The notes under the pieces are model-generated. The model had not been told where the DNA came from and searched no databases. It saw only the letters and a program-made list of their open reading frames with translations. From contig JBANDB010000003.1 of the NCBI GenBank assembly GCA_037576215.1, positions 6,696,001-6,760,000 of the forward strand: 64,000 nucleotides of DNA. The letters run 5' to 3'. Each line of letters opens with the position of its first letter. Position 1 is the first letter of the stretch. Both the position numbers and the translations under genes were made by a program. Shown here piece after piece: positions 32,805-45,931 of the stretch. This stretch comes from Armillaria gallica (Eukaryota; Basidiomycota; Agaricomycetes; Agaricales; Physalacriaceae).

Positions 32805-34565
32805 ATTGGCGGTATTTTTGAGGTAACTTTCCGTATTGGCTATATACCCCGCAGCGAAGAGTCATATCTAATGATGTTAGTCATGTTCGGAACCGCAGCA
32901 TCATGACGCGACGCAAAGTTAGGTTGTGGATGGTAGGATACCGCGATATCGTAACGGCAAGAATCTTAGATTTCTCGGGCTTGGGAGAGAGGGAACCTAC
33001 CTTCACTCTGAGGATCACAGGACGGCATAGTAGGAGATGATGGGGCCGGATGATGTACCTTTAGAGAGGAAAGAAACTCGAGTCATCCCACGCCAAGGAC
33101 GGGAGACTTGGAGCTTGAGCAGCTTCTCCAATGGGGGAAACGCGATCACGAGCAAATCATGAATCACAAACTTAGCCCAAGGACCTGTGAGATATAGCGT
33201 AGTAGTCTGTAAATTACAAGGCAAATTGAAGGTGCGTGTTGGGAAAAGGAGGAAAATGCGTCCGGAAGTCCGGGCCGATCTTGCAGACCAGGGTCACGGA
33301 CTTACGCACGTTAATGGTTCGCTGGAACCTTGTCGTAATTCGTCGTTGATCCTGATACTTCAGCCCGCTGGCATTCGAGAAGCTTGGTGACTGATACCGT
33401 GCTTTCACTGTGCCTTATAAAACTTACCTCCCGTTGTAATTTTCTTGTCGCGCAATTGCCGCGTTTTGGGACCTTGTATCATGTATAGAACGGCAGCCAC
33501 TGGCTAGGCAGATGCTTCTTCTCAGCCCTTCTAGCTAAGCTCAGTGAGAGCTGTGCTGCAAGCTTGGACTTCTTTCTGTTATGCGCTGCTCTGGGTTGTC
33601 TCTACTTCCGGTTCATAGTACCACTAACTTGTATGTGTTGCTATATCTTTTCCTTGAACTGCGATTATCAGAGATACTGCCCCTCAATATATTTGTGATA
33701 CTGCTGATTTGGCTTTGCTACTTTGCCCTATGTCTTTTCGCGTGCTTGAATTATATATGCGGCTAATCTAGCATAACATTCGCTTTCGGGATCATGAACT
33801 CTCTGAGTCAAGCTGTCACTCACAAGCCTAAGGTGTATGAATACTCTGTGACAGCTGGTCCGTTTGGATTCTAAGGAACGTTATTGGGCTCTCCTGGAAC
33901 TTCGAATCCGGAGCGACTACAAGTGCATTAAGCTCTGAGTGACGGTGCGCTGGAGTATGCAAGTAGATGAACCCCTCGGATAACTAGGAGACATTCAATC
34001 AAAGCTAAGTACTAGGAGCCAGCTGAGTTCGCCGACTTCAATATTGTACGTTATCCAACATCCATGTCTACAACTTGACCAAAGAAGCCCAATTATGGTG
34101 CGGAGAGTTTGAGTCGACTTGGAAAACCCGAGATAACCTCGCATTCAGCTCATTGTCGGATGTATGTTTGGTTTCTAGCACTAATTGTCGCAAGATGGCA
34201 TGTAGGGAGCAGTTAAAGTCTTACCACGACTCAGAATAAGAACAGCCAAAGAAGCGCTTAAATTTCGATTTTACATCAGTAATTAGTAGAAGTGTAACGA
34301 AAACTAACACCTAAAAGAACAGTACATGATCATAACAAGTCGTCAAGTTATAGTAAGGAGCGACGAACGGTAAACTCTCGAAGTAAACAAATGAACAGAA
34401 TGCAAAGGAGTGTGGACGCGACACAAAGTGGTCAGCGGTGGTAAAATGTGTCCAAATTCCGACGAAGGAAATAAAAAATACTGGAGACTGGGTAAAAAAG
34501 CCAAGAAACGCGGGGGTATAAATCCATTTTTACGCGCAACGAAATGAGAAAAGGGAAGAAGAAAA
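32805..34565. other. Intergenic with one weak spliced ORF candidate (minus, about 33408-33015)
   Basis: Most of this 1.8 kb shows nothing. On the minus strand, 33408-33310 reads MKARYQSPSFSNASGLKYQD and ends at a plausible GTGCGT donor. After an AG acceptor near 33205, the frame TTTLYLTGPWAKFVIHDLLV continues to about 33052 and a GTACAT donor. It may be an orphan or decayed gene; no family is recognised. Confidence 0.35.
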
Positions 34566-35753
34566 TTAATTTTGTCTTGGTCTGAAAAGTTTATGCAGCT
34601 TGCCCAATACCTTCGTCCACCAGGGGGGCCGCGAATTGGGAATCGACCGCATGAGAGCGGGAGAAGCCTTGGGCGGTGAAGGCTCAGTCTCCTCCGTTTC
34701 TGGCTCCGCTGTCTCAGGAACTTTCGTCTCCTCCTTCCGTTTCTCATGCCCATGCTGAGGAAGGATATGGGTCTGCGAGTCGACGACGGACTCTGGACGC
34801 GACGATGTAGGCAACCGTGACGCGGTCGAGTAAACTGAGGGTGAATCGAACCCTGAGCGCGAAAGCATACCCAACGCGAACCAATTCATACCTCGTCCCG
34901 CTCCATCCTTATTTCTCTTCTCAAGCCCAAATCCTAGGTCCAGGGCCTTTTCCAGACCGAGATCTATTTCTAGCGTTTCCGGGTCGAGAGCAATGTCGGC
35001 GAGAGGGAGAGGAGAGAGGGACGGCTGTTGTTGGGGTTTGTGTTCCGCCGGGGCAGGGGTGGCGGGTGCGGAGGTAGTGGAGGTCGAGGGTGTTTCCTGG
35101 CCATGGCCGAGAACCGTTTGCATGAGCGAGTCCCATTCTGCATGGTCAGATGCGCCGCCAAGGCCGTCAAGCTGGATCTTGGAGGATTCTGGAAGGACAA
35201 AAGGCTGAGGGGAGGTGGGAATGTAGTAGTCAGAGTCGGAAAGCGACTGTCGTGCAGGCAAGTCTGTGGAAGTTGACCGGTTGTTGTTCACTAGCCTCCC
35301 ATCTTCGTCATAGCTGACTCCCGCCCATTCAGATTTCCTGGTGGGATCGGAAGGCGTACCGCGTCCAATTGTCATGCGGGAAATCATGGGCCATGAGCCG
35401 CGGATGACCGACGTCACTGCTGCGGGCGACAGCCTGCCCGACGCCACTCGCCTTAAAATGTTGTTTGATTCTGAATCGTCTGGTACTGGGTGGGAAGTCG
35501 TCGAAGGAGACGGGCTGCGAGACGATGGCAGATCCTGTCCAGAGGATGTAGAGGCCTGGGGGGATGGAGAGGAAGCGGGTGAAGCTGGCCTGGAGAGAAC
35601 CGATAGGTCGAGGTTGAAGTCACTGAAGCCATCCAAGTGGAATTTAGAAACGTCTACTGCTGCAGGCTTGTTCGTAGAGGGTGGTAGCTTCGCCGTAAAG
35701 TCGGAAAACAGAAGACTTGGAGTGCTGGAGGGGGTGTCAAAGTTGAAATCCAT
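34566..35753 (-). CDS. Ser/Pro-rich low-complexity protein, function unknown
   Basis: Minus-strand open frame of 395 codons from the ATG at 35753 (MDFNFDTPSSTPSLLFSDF). It continues upstream in frame as LLVSYRRA to a splice-acceptor-like CAG near 35788, so the true start probably lies in upstream exons. A candidate first exon is 36286-36233 (MADNMPFQRVRPRQEIA, ending at GTAAGT). The body is Ser/Pro/Thr-rich (LSRPASPASSPSPQASTSSG), with short conserved-looking acidic and aromatic patches (VSKFHLDGFSDFNLDLSVL, MNWFALGMLSRSGFDSPSV). The C-terminus is basic and hydrophobic (PPWWTKVLGKLHKLFRPRQN), which could be an amphipathic membrane- or partner-binding helix. It reads like a disordered regulatory protein. 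Confidence 0.62.
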   Translation of the reverse strand: MDFNFDTPSSTPSLLFSDFTAKLPPSTNKPAAVDVSKFHLDGFSDFNLDLSVLSRPASPASSPSPQASTSSGQDLPSSRSPSPSTTSHPVPDDSESNNILRRVASGRLSPAAVTSVIRGSWPMISRMTIGRGTPSDPTRKSEWAGVSYDEDGRLVNNNRSTSTDLPARQSLSDSDYYIPTSPQPFVLPESSKIQLDGLGGASDHAEWDSLMQTVLGHGQETPSTSTTSAPATPAPAEHKPQQQPSLSPLPLADIALDPETLEIDLGLEKALDLGFGLEKRNKDGAGRGMNWFALGMLSRSGFDSPSVYSTASRLPTSSRPESVVDSQTHILPQHGHEKRKEETKVPETAEPETEETEPSPPKASPALMRSIPNSRPPWWTKVLGKLHKLFRPRQN

Positions 35754-36232
35754 TGCACGACGATATGACACCAATAAATCTGAATCTGGAACCGAGAAAA
35801 ATCGTCAACAATCAGGAAAGGACGGAGGAGGAACAGAGCTGATGGACTCGAGAAATACAAGGAAGTTACATACACGCCTGGAATTGATTGTACTGTGGGG
35901 AAGGGCACTGCTTGCGTTCCGCGTCAAGGTGGCAGTATCGTTAATGATGGTGGGTGACAAATTTGCCGCACGAAGTGGTACCAGAAACGCGTCCGCCTTA
36001 CTCAAGCGCTCCACGGAGAACTCGGATTTTATGAGCTTTTTGTATCCCGAACAGCGTTGTTACGTTCGGCGACCGACCTTCCATTCGAGAAAGGTAGTGT
36101 CGAGGCGTTAATGAATGGCTTCTCCGAGCGGGAGAAGAACCCTGAGTCGCAGTGCAAATAAGTAAACAAAACTGCGTTCAGCTCCCAGAGGACGAAAGCC
36201 GTGTCAGGGAAAATGGGGTAGGGCCACGACTT

Positions 36233-36286
36233 ACATGCGATTTCCTGGCGCGGCCGCACACGCTGAAAGGGCATGTTGTCTGCCAT
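36233..36286 (-). other. Candidate 5' exon of the Ser/Pro-rich protein gene
   Basis: ATG at 36286 opens MADNMPFQRVRPRQEIA and runs into a strong donor GTAAGT near 36233. I could not build a phase-consistent chain to the 34566-35788 frame by eye, so the link is tentative. The gap would be about 450 bases with at least one small exon. Confidence 0.4.
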
Positions 36287-39015
36287 GGAATGTCCTGGAC
36301 TGTCTAGCCGGCGTTTCAACGAGCAGTTGGTTTGATCGGATCAACTTGTACCAGTAAAAAAGTTAGCTCTTTATTCGCGCAGTGCGCCGCTAGACGTAAG
36401 TTATTTCAATAAAAGGCCGGACTCAGAGTTATAAGGCGGGGTTGAACGCGCAGGGCGATTTTCACGTTGTTTCAGACAATAGCCACGATACTAAGGATTT
36501 TCGCGAAGTCTGCCTGTCTAGCAGAAGCATGAAACGATTTCAACATCCTGACACAGAAAAAAAGCGCTGACCTCGAGGGGAATTACGAGGGAGTCCTTCA
36601 ATCTCCGGATGACTTCCAGAAACGAATCTCGAGACTCTCTGTCCCTGAATTCATGAAGTCGAAGCATGAGACTCGTGTTGATTGGATTGTCAGGATATGA
36701 CTACGTTAATGTGGTGTGATGACTGTAGAATTAACGAGGCCTCGAGATACAAAGCGCTGTTAGCCTGCGTAGTACTGCATGCGACATTTAAGTGGGGGGA
36801 ATTTGGATCAGCATGGACAAGTATAAAGCTACGTACGTGTGATAGATGGCGACTTGATTACTTTCAAACAAGAGATTAAGTGTCAAAAGTCAATAGCTTG
36901 TTACGCCACGTTGTGGGACGTCATAGAGCACATCGGTCCGGATTGCCGGAGCCATCCTGTATTCCTCACAATAACGCCAACGCATACCTTCTTCAGTTCG
37001 ACATTCAAAGATGTATCTCGGTGGGACACTGTTCAGGAATAGAGTGAAATTTTACTGCGCGTCTTACTGTCGCAGCATTACCATTACATCCTGCATAAAA
37101 CCGATGCGTAGCAACTGTCATCGCTTCCGCACGTCAGTCGGCCCTTGTTTTCAATTTTTAAGGTTTCGCATTTCAATAGTTAAGTATTATGCGGTGGTGG
37201 CCCCTTTCCTCTCTCCTTGAATAATTTTTGATTCAGTCATCAGCAAGTCATCAGTGCTGGGTGTCAAATTGCTGGCGACTCTGCCAGCACGTGTGAGATT
37301 CTACTTGTGATGCGGGAGATCGCAATGACCATAGTTCTTTTCTTGTGTCTAGCATCGGGCCCGAACGTTCCGAACGGCGCTAAGCTCTACTAGGGCGTGT
37401 CAGTCCACGCGAAGACAACATAGAGGCAGTAGTGGGCTTAATCTCCTCAGTACGCCTATCCTAACCAGAGACTCTAAGCGTAGCGCGTAAAGGCCAGGAA
37501 TTCCCGAAGTCCCGGAGCTTGGACTCGACGCGAAGATTTCCAGCAGTTACCTAGCGAAACGTCATCAGTATTTCTTTGCTGCGCAGGCGATTAGGCCTAG
37601 TCCCATGGATGCTAAAAGCGCGATTAAATCAACAGGATTTGGATGCTAAGACCTGACTTGACGATCTTAATTTTACTGGAATGATGCACCAAACCTGAAC
37701 TTCCCATCGAAGTTTGATGCATTCGACAACTTTGGATGTGACTAAACTTGAAGCAGGAATATCTCCACTGTTTTACCGAACATCTTAACGTGAATAATGA
37801 CGCATCCGTTTCGCAGGCACATCAAGTGCGGCCTTCGAGGATTTGTTAACCCGCAAAGGGCTACTGTACGAACACGTGAGTCAACGGAAAAGGTGAAAAC
37901 CTCACTAACTACTTACAAGGCAGATCTTGGAGCCATCTAGGGATCATGCCACACCCTTCATCGGATAATTCACGGGGCGACCCCCCGGGTGCTTTACCAT
38001 AACGTGAGAAGGTGATTCTCGTTCGACTTCGTAGAATAAGCGGAGCCATACTGCACACCAGAACATCCTTTATGGGGCGCGATGGAGGAAAAACACCCCG
38101 GGTAACATTGTGACGACTTTTACCGTCGCGTATAGGTTATAAGTAAACGTTATGTACAACTCTTAAGTGCCGTTGGATGAATTGTACCCCATTCACAGAT
38201 GTCCGAGGGTTTGTCCCATATGAATGACGGATGAAGGTGACGCATCAAAGCAAGACAATTTTTGGAAACTGCCGTTTGACGCTGTAGTCAGGCCAAGAAA
38301 GAAACCTATGTAGGCTACTCGTATTCGTCTTGAAAGTACTGCCTCATTCTTGGTTCTGTACATAGGTAGAATCGTTGTCAAAGGTGTGCGAGATGCGACC
38401 TGTACTAAATGTGTCAGCCAAGGCCAGAGAAGTCCCATAGACCCGGAGGAGATACACGGCCTCAGAAAGCACGTCGCCCCTTCGGAAGCGAGCGCTAATT
38501 GGTTCTCACGGAATATCAATCATCCCTCCGACGAGTCTCCCGACGGACATCACGTCTCCGCCAAAAAAAGCCTGGAAGACAGACGCTAGATCAGTGGCAT
38601 ACGACGCGACGTGCGGGTGGCGGATGTCTGCCATTCAAGTGAACGCCGTCGTCGCGGCAAAACTTGTACAGACGGCGGCGAACCCAAGCCTTTCGACTAT
38701 GAACGTATAGGGTCTCTCATCAAACCCGACATGCTGGTAATATCTGTAGATGAAAATGCGTGGATACTTTCCAGGGGGTCAGAAAGTCAACCATCCCATC
38801 TTTACAGGGCTATCGCGTTGGAAAGAAGGAACATCGCTGATGGAGACCAGAGAACTCGACGATGCGCCCCCACGCCACCCTCATTCAACTGACGATAGGG
38901 GTGGGTGTCGCTTTTATGTGCAAGAACATTCGTGGTAGTAACGACGGTCCGGGCCGCCGTTCGCAACCATCAAAACTGATACTATACGAGAAAAATCGTG
39001 ATGGTTTATTCGCGT
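36287..39015. other. Gene-poor region
   Basis: 2.7 kb with only short ORFs. The frame at 38193-38519 (minus) has hydrophobic runs (GLLWPWLTHLVQV, IRVAYIGFFLGLTT) that could be a relic of a membrane protein, but I cannot support an intact gene. The rest shows nothing. Confidence 0.4.
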
Positions 39016-39814
39016 TTAGTAAATCAGTGGAATCAACCGGTATGGCACCTCATCAGCCCATTTTTCCCACTCCTTCCCAAACTCTCTCCTCATGAACTCG
39101 TCTTCACTCTTCAGCCTGAACATCAACGTTCCTAGCATGAGAGTGATCCCTCCATACCACACGGCGAGCCCCACAATGCCCCAAATAGACTTCAGGATAC
39201 CGCTCTCCCATACCCATGAGCCTGGGCCTGCGAACAGTGGCATGGCGCCCGCAAACGTGAGGAGCGCGCCAAGATAAGAAGGATGTCGGACATGGGAGTA
39301 CGCCCCCGAGGTGATGAGTCTATGGTTCTCTTGCCGAGAGAGCTCGAAGGTGAAGAATTTCCCCAATGCCCGGAAGCAATGCACGCGAAGGAAGCCTCCA
39401 GAGAGCGTGATTAGGGTGCAGATGACGGGGAAGAGCGTTGTATGGCACATGGCGGTTGAGGTGGGGAAGAGGGTCACCATGAGTTGGGATACGGGCGACT
39501 GGGGAAAGGATAGAGAGAGGATAAGTATGGATTCTAGTGTGCAGACAGTCCAGAATAGCGCCTGTGAGAAAGACGGGAAAATTTAGCATGCCGGTACCAT
39601 CAGTGAAAAAGCAAAGCGCTAATACCTTGAAGTAGGTCGACGGTCCACCTGAAGACAATATTCGTCTCAGAACGACCTCGCTGGTCCGAACTGAGCCTTT
39701 CTCGGTGGGTATGAATTGAACATCCACCGGGGGAGGACGATTTGGAGGAGTCAATCCAACATGGATAGAAACCATAGATGAGAAAAGGAGGGCTATTTTG
39801 ACAAAGGAAGACAT
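39016..39814 (-). CDS. Protein-S-isoprenylcysteine O-methyltransferase (ICMT family)
   Basis: Integral ER enzyme that methylates the C-terminal prenylcysteine of CaaX proteins such as Ras or lipopeptide pheromones, using S-adenosylmethionine. Exons 39814-39626 and 39561-39016, one 64-nt GT-AG intron, 244 aa. The N-terminus (MSSFVKIALLFSSMVSIHVG) is hydrophobic. Further membrane segments are TLFPVICTLITLSGGFL, YLGALLTFAGAMPLFAG and IVGLAVWYGGITLMLGTLMF. The family signatures are the SAM/substrate motif SGAYSHVRHPSYLG and the C-terminal EDEFMRREFGKEWEKWADEV followed by PYRLIPLIY. Agaricomycetes often carry several divergent ICMT paralogues; this one may not be the housekeeping Ste14 orthologue. 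Confidence 0.88.
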
Positions 39815-42800
39815 CTTGGCGTTTGGTGAAAACGGAATGAAGAGACGGCATCTTATATGTTCGGTTATACAAAATCCATCCCCTGATCCGCAACTGCCGA
39901 GGCAGACACGAGCATGAATTTCATACGAACGTCGGAGTGTAAGGGCCTTAGAAAGGTAAGGCCGTGATCTTATGTATGAACATAGAACACGCGAGAAAAT
40001 GGGCCTCGTACATCTTCTCTCTATATCGGGAAGAGAGATTCAGCCAATTGAGAGTGTACGTTTGCGGCGTGGAAGCTGGAAAGTGTTCATAGAACCTTCC
40101 TCGTTTGATCAGCAATTTTGAGCGACATGCAGGGAAAAGGCGTACACACTAAATCGCCTTCATTAAGCGGTGAAGGGTGATTGCCGGAAAATGTCATATG
40201 AATCCCGTATGCTCTAGCGACAATGGACAACATATAGACCCCTTTTATCTTAGTGAAACACCTTGAGCACACGGTCTGGAGGCCTGCAGTAAGCGAAGCT
40301 TGTGGCGTACTAAAGGCTAACTTGAAGGAAAAACCAGGGAAAAGCGGCCAGATAACCGTGAAAACAGAATGGATACGACTCGGAACGAGGGGAACAAAAC
40401 ATATGACTAGTGATATGGAAGTTTGATCGTTTATGACGATCCGGTTCCGATGAGATTAGACGAACGACCGGCGATTCAAGAAGAAATTAGCACAGGCACG
40501 AGAGTAAATAGCGCATACTAGACTCACAGGACTGCGGGGCATCTACGAAACAGTCGGAGCTTAGCTGCAGAAGCGTCCTGGTAGAAGAATGCTGCCGTGA
40601 AGACGCAGCAATGGGAAACCCGCGGGCTAATAATGATAACAAAGTAAGCAAGCTAAGTGCAGGAGGACGCGCTTCCACCGAGGCGAAGAAAGGATCTCGA
40701 ATGCTTTCAAGAAGTTTAAACTCTAAAGCACTGAACATCTTTTGGGACGCGGCCACTGCCGAAGGGTTCGGTCTGTTGCGTGGTCTCGGTCTAAAATACA
40801 ATTGATGTAAAATATATAGCGCCCAAACATTCAGAATGACATACCTTTAGTATGATTTCAAAGGCAGATATGCCTCTTCTGAATCGCACTAAAGAATTCG
40901 AGCTAGTTTCGCCCCTTGATCCTCGGATATACATCTAGGCCGTAGCGGCGAAAACGAGTTTCCAGATGCAGTACCACCACTCTGGTCGATAATCAAGGCC
41001 AGTCAAGGGCTGCCTGTAGACGAGGTACACGGTGGATTGGGTTGAAGCTCCGGCCCGATGCCCGAGCAAATGAAAAAAATTCCGTGAGAAATCAGGACCT
41101 GCATTTCAACGGCATCGCGGCACGGCTTTCTTCAACCAGCGATTTAACATCAACATAGTCTTTAATATGTACGCTTCTTCACTTCCGCTAACCAGAATAT
41201 CTAATATTACACGAGCAGTTCTCGATGTAATATGTATACCTTGCTGGAAAATGTCATGCACGAAACAAATGACATTGATTTCGCGTTGCACAAAGAAGTC
41301 CTCGTACTTTTCTCCTGTGGGTAAGCTCCTGGTGTGGGATCAAAATAATGACAGAGATCTAGGACATTCTTCCAAATATTCGCCGTTATCTCGTTCCGTT
41401 GTTGGCCTTTCGAACCAATTATCATGTCACCGGCCACAAGTTCCACCATCTTCGGATTTCATCGACATCGATGTTCATATCTGATTTCCGGCGGGTGAAT
41501 GAATGGGCTATCAGTGCCACGAACTCTGTTGTTGATCAACTACCAGCCGTCTTGAAACGCGGTATCATTTCAGTCCAGGTCCCGCAACTATCACGGCAAC
41601 TGACATGGTCATATGCATCAAAGACGAACTTGAAAATCAAAGATAGTCACGGCGTCCATGCCGCGCTTCCTTGTTTGCTTATTTTATCAGATTTTGAACC
41701 TGCCTACTCGACGATACAATGTGAGATAAATGTCCTCCGCCTATATGTATGTTTGACTAATCGACATGATTGTGCGTGCTGACACGATTGCTAAGGCCAC
41801 CTTTCTGGCTATAAATGTATGTATCTTTCGTATTCCTTTTGTTGAAAGTCTCGCTCAGACTTTGTTCGGCAAGCCCTTCGACCATTCATGGGCGTACCGG
41901 AAGATGAATTCGTGGCAGAAAATGCGAGTGTATATCTCGTCGACTTGTTACTGACACTTGAATCAGGTTGCCAGTGGGACCGTCAAGCCTACTTGAAACT
42001 CTAGACATGGACTTTCGCGATGAATTCTCGACGACCATGTTTACGACTACAATGGATTTTGTGGACAACTAAACGATGCATCTACTCGACCTTGTAACGC
42101 TATCAACGTGGAACATAGAGCTCTATGGCTACATCTTCAGTGACATTAGTTTGGACGATATGTTCAGGCACGATGATCCTATGAGAAACTACGACGTTCG
42201 GCCACCAGCTCGTTCTTTTCCAGTGACATCAAGGAAATGGTAAAGTGCACTTTACGTTAAGGTGTCCAGACCTGACTCGGGCCTCTTCAGAGTAACACCT
42301 TCCTTAGTGGCTCACTTCACGTACGCTTGGGAACGACTCGACGAGCTGTTAGCACTGATCCAGGTCCTTGTGACCGCAATCAATGACGATTCTAACCTGT
42401 TGGGATAGGCTTGATATCTATATGCTCGGCGCGCAATACCGTCATGTCTAAGTCTGGTTCGGATCTGTTAGGTAATGGGGACTGGAGAAATAAATCGGAT
42501 GTTATGATGTTTGGCGAAGCATAGGTGCTTCGCATTATGTCTGCTCTTGGACCACTTTCGATGCTCTTCCGAATGAATCCTGTGGAAGTGAAGCCTTCCT
42601 TGCCTCTTTTACTTCAACACTTCGTGGGGTTACCCGCTTGAACCGCTTCTACACTCCCACCACTCGTCCTTACACTTGCCACCCCTGACCTTGGTGTGTT
42701 GTCCTTCTTTCCGTTTGGTGGGTAACACAGGGTTGGCGAATCTTAATGCCACCGTGAACCCTGCATACTCTTTAGTGCGTTTCAAGGTAAGTAGATGGTC

Positions 42801-45800
42801 CTCGTGTACAATGCTAGTCCTGATCCTGCTTGCTGCAGACTTAGGGCACATGCTCAGTTCGCGCAAAATTCAATAGAGACTAGTCTTTAACTCGGGGATA
42901 TCATAAATTACTCTGTCTCCCCTCGTGGTGCATTAATGTGTACCGGGAATGAGCGGACCATCAATGTCAACCGCACAGTGAGCATCCTATCTTCCCCCTT
43001 CTTCCAGGTCTTATTTTTGCCTAGTTGGTATGTTGGCAATGTGATGAAAGAAACACGACCATGTTGGCTATCTCAGGCACTATAGGTATTCATGCGATGC
43101 CGGAGATGAGCGCATCGATAGTAAGGAAGAATGATGCTTCAATTCATACGGTTCTCTTGTTCTCGTCGTGGTCGTCTGTTGTTGGGGACAAGTAAATGGC
43201 TCTTTCCGAATAGTCCACTGTGGGGTTCTACGTACAACATGGGCACACCCTGGTCAGGTCTATTTGGCGTTCTTCCTTTTCCGACATACAACTTAGCCTC
43301 TTATTGCAACTGGACCGCTTTTCAATCTCGAACGCACCTTTCGAGGACGGGGGGGATCGTTCTGATCGGGAACGACAACTTGAATAGACGGACTCTCTGA
43401 CATGCTTTCTGGCTCCATGTGACCATCCCTTTCCTCTGAGTCTCTATGTAGATATCTTGCACAGATCCCACTCGCGTGATTCCTATCATTCGGACCGAAC
43501 TGCCGTAGGTACGTATATCGGATCGATTTTATTTTGAACACTCAATATTAGCCGAAATTTTGGAATACAGTTTGACAGCGACACCGCAGATCAGGCCAAA
43601 TACCGTAAGTTGTAGCACAACTCTGATATCCTGCTGCCTTGATATGTACTTTCGCCGCCACTTTACATCAGGCAACTTTTCACTACGGCGACCAGACTTG
43701 TTATATGAAAATTTTAGTTTGAACTCGACTGCCGCCGTTTGGCCTTCGACTCACATGCAATGGGACTGCGATTGGCGGATAGGCAAGGTTTGCGGATTCT
43801 TTGATCCTGTCTGTCCCGGTATCAACATACGTCTAGTACACGAGAAGTTATATTTTCTGTGTCGTCGCTCCAATATGTGGCTGCTTCTATTGATTTCTGG
43901 TTACGGGGCGCTAACTTGACCACTTTCTCAGGCTAGAAGTTCGACTGGCAGTTCAGATTTCATATCTTACCTTACCATCTCATATCGGTACCATTGTTGG
44001 TGGCGTCCTTGTGGAGGACCAGCGGCGGTCGGCTGAGATGCAATTTTGATCGGCCTTTTGTGGCGAAGACCGTCACAATGGCAGATGAACCAAGTTCAAT
44101 GAAAGGTGCCGATTTTGACATCTTTCGAACAGTCTCATTATCTTCAAAGTAGACGGCAGGAAATGAAGCGTCGGATCAGCAATGCCACCCGATGAGACAC
44201 TACTTAATGCTTTCTTTGTTATATGCCACCATGAGGATAATTGCGCACAAAACACGCAGGAAGAGACGGCGAGAACCATGATCATTTGCTACGAGGCGCA
44301 AATTTTGATGTGGTAACTTACGAGATGCGAAGGCTTGTATGAAACCCCATCCTCGTTGCCATCAGATGACTATTGTGATTTGTTACATACTGCAACTAGA
44401 ATAATAAAAGCACAGTTGAATTCTAGCTACCCTTACCCTGATCCCCAGACTGTGCAGCAGTAACGGATTCAGTGACTTATCCTGACCCGACCAAAGGTAT
44501 CAGGCACAGTAATTTATGACGAAAATGAATGTTCCAATGAAAAGGAGAACACCGGTTAGAGTTAGGCAAACGCTAGCCCATTGCACCTCATTTCTCCGTA
44601 TTCTTCTCGATATGACATCATCCGCATTTTGTCGTCGTAAAGAAAATAGACAAGGAAATACATGTCGTAATGGAAACCACAGGACAAGAGCCCCGATGGC
44701 CCAGAGAAAAGGGCATACTAAAAAGAGAGATGAAAGTACGAAAGGGATTCGAAGCATGGTAGCGTACGTATGCCGCAAAGACAAAGATATTGAGACGGAG
44801 GGTGCCGTCCCCGACTTGAATATGCAGGGGGTAATCGGTCTTCGGCTTCATATGGTGGAAGCGAATCATCGGAGCATGGTGTTCTTGCTTCCTCGCTTAA
44901 CTGAACATCCCAGTATGCCTATGCTCGCATTCAATCAGCATCTGACAGAAAGCCTTGATTACACCCTACCTTCTTGACATCTATGGTATCAGCGCTTGCC
45001 ATCTCAGTATCGCACTGACGTTGTCCGTTCGACCCAGACATCATAGCTCGAGGATGTTTGATTGGTAGAACGGTGTAATCTCCAGTCTTATATCGACGCT
45101 GAATCAGCGCTGCGCGCGTCCTTTCTGACTGCCAGATTATTAGTGGTAACAAGTTCCCTCTACGGCACAGTCTGGGCTGTGCACTGGATAAGTCCGCGAC
45201 ACAGCATTCATCAGCTGCTACTTAGCCAGAGCTCCGGATGGTTAGGCGTAGAGCTATATTAAGAAGTTTGACACAAAGAGTACCAGAGTTAAACCTGACT
45301 CTGAGTAGGCGGTAAACGCTACAGTCATCAGGCATTCCACCACGCACTGCCAAGCAACTTAGGTATACCTCAGATTACCCAAGTGAATGAATTACCATTT
45401 GAAGAGGGAAGATATTCAGGTTTCGGGTAAAAGTAGTAACCGCGGGACTCCAGTGAGACTGCGTTGCAGCTGAGGCTGTCCTATAGAATGGCCGGCGCTC
45501 CCTGGTATTGATGCCGCGGGTTGTTGGCATCAGCATCTTGAGTCAATTCGCAGGACGATGCCGTTTCACGACGGATATAGACAATTGAAACGACTGCAAA
45601 TCGTAATAGTCACCTCTTCAAAAAAAAAATCGAGTTAGTCATCCTGAAGCTGATGCCGCTGGAGGAAGGAAAATCGACACTGGCCTATACGAACTGCCTC
45701 TTACACTGATAACGCGACTGAGGATTAGTTTTGTTGACATTTCTTCAAAATTGTGGCCTTGAATTCAGCTTGCCATCTTCATCATACCCTAGGGCCCCTC

Positions 45801-45931
45801 CCGGTGTCTACGGAAGGCCGATAAACACGCAATAGCGTTGCCCAGCCTCCGACGAATGAGAAAATACGCTGGCAAAAACGAGGAGTAAAGATTTGAGGAT
45901 GGTACATGGCGGCATAGGATTACAACAGCCC
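39815..45931. other. 6-kb gene-poor region with relic fragments
   Basis: No intact gene with recognisable domains. The best candidate is a minus-strand frame at 44784-44500 with three hydrophobic segments (FVLSSLFLVCPFLWAIGALV, ASVCLTLTGVLLFIGTFIFV) and RRIRRNEVQW between them, possibly the C-terminus of a small membrane protein. Upstream exon-like sequence reaches about 44870. Protein-like but stop-interrupted stretches on the plus strand occur around 42540-43920 (for example LNATVNPAYSLVRFK near 42740). Overall it looks like decayed sequence. Confidence 0.35.
44500..44784 (-). CDS. Possible small multi-pass membrane protein (C-terminal part)
   Basis: 94-codon frame with about three predicted membrane-spanning stretches and a short basic loop (SRRIRRNEVQWAS) after a possible second segment. 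It ends FIFVINYCA. The frame is open upstream of the first Met, so an N-terminal exon is likely. I do not recognise a family; it may be a real orphan gene or a relic. Confidence 0.35.
   Translation of the reverse strand: MSLRHTYATMLRIPFVLSSLFLVCPFLWAIGALVLWFPLRHVFPCLFSLRRQNADDVISRRIRRNEVQWASVCLTLTGVLLFIGTFIFVINYCA

Noticed and set aside
35038..35100. Gly/Val-rich repeats as a possible structural protein
   Set aside because: They are the antisense of the Pro/Thr/Ala-rich low-complexity segment of the minus-strand protein.
34817..36111. Plus-strand ORFs opposite the Ser/Pro-rich gene (including the 256-codon frame at 35341-36111)
   Set aside because: Antisense of a GC-biased, Ser/Pro-rich reading frame; no domain, and the minus-strand gene explains the open frame.
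45617..45632. Poly-A run as a possible retroelement tail
   Set aside because: No target-site duplication, internal promoter or reverse-transcriptase remnant is visible next to it.
39815..45931. Possible transposon or LTR element filling the gene-poor 6 kb
   Set aside because: I found no terminal repeats, no integrase or transposase motifs and no duplicated ends by eye. It looks like decayed single-copy DNA.
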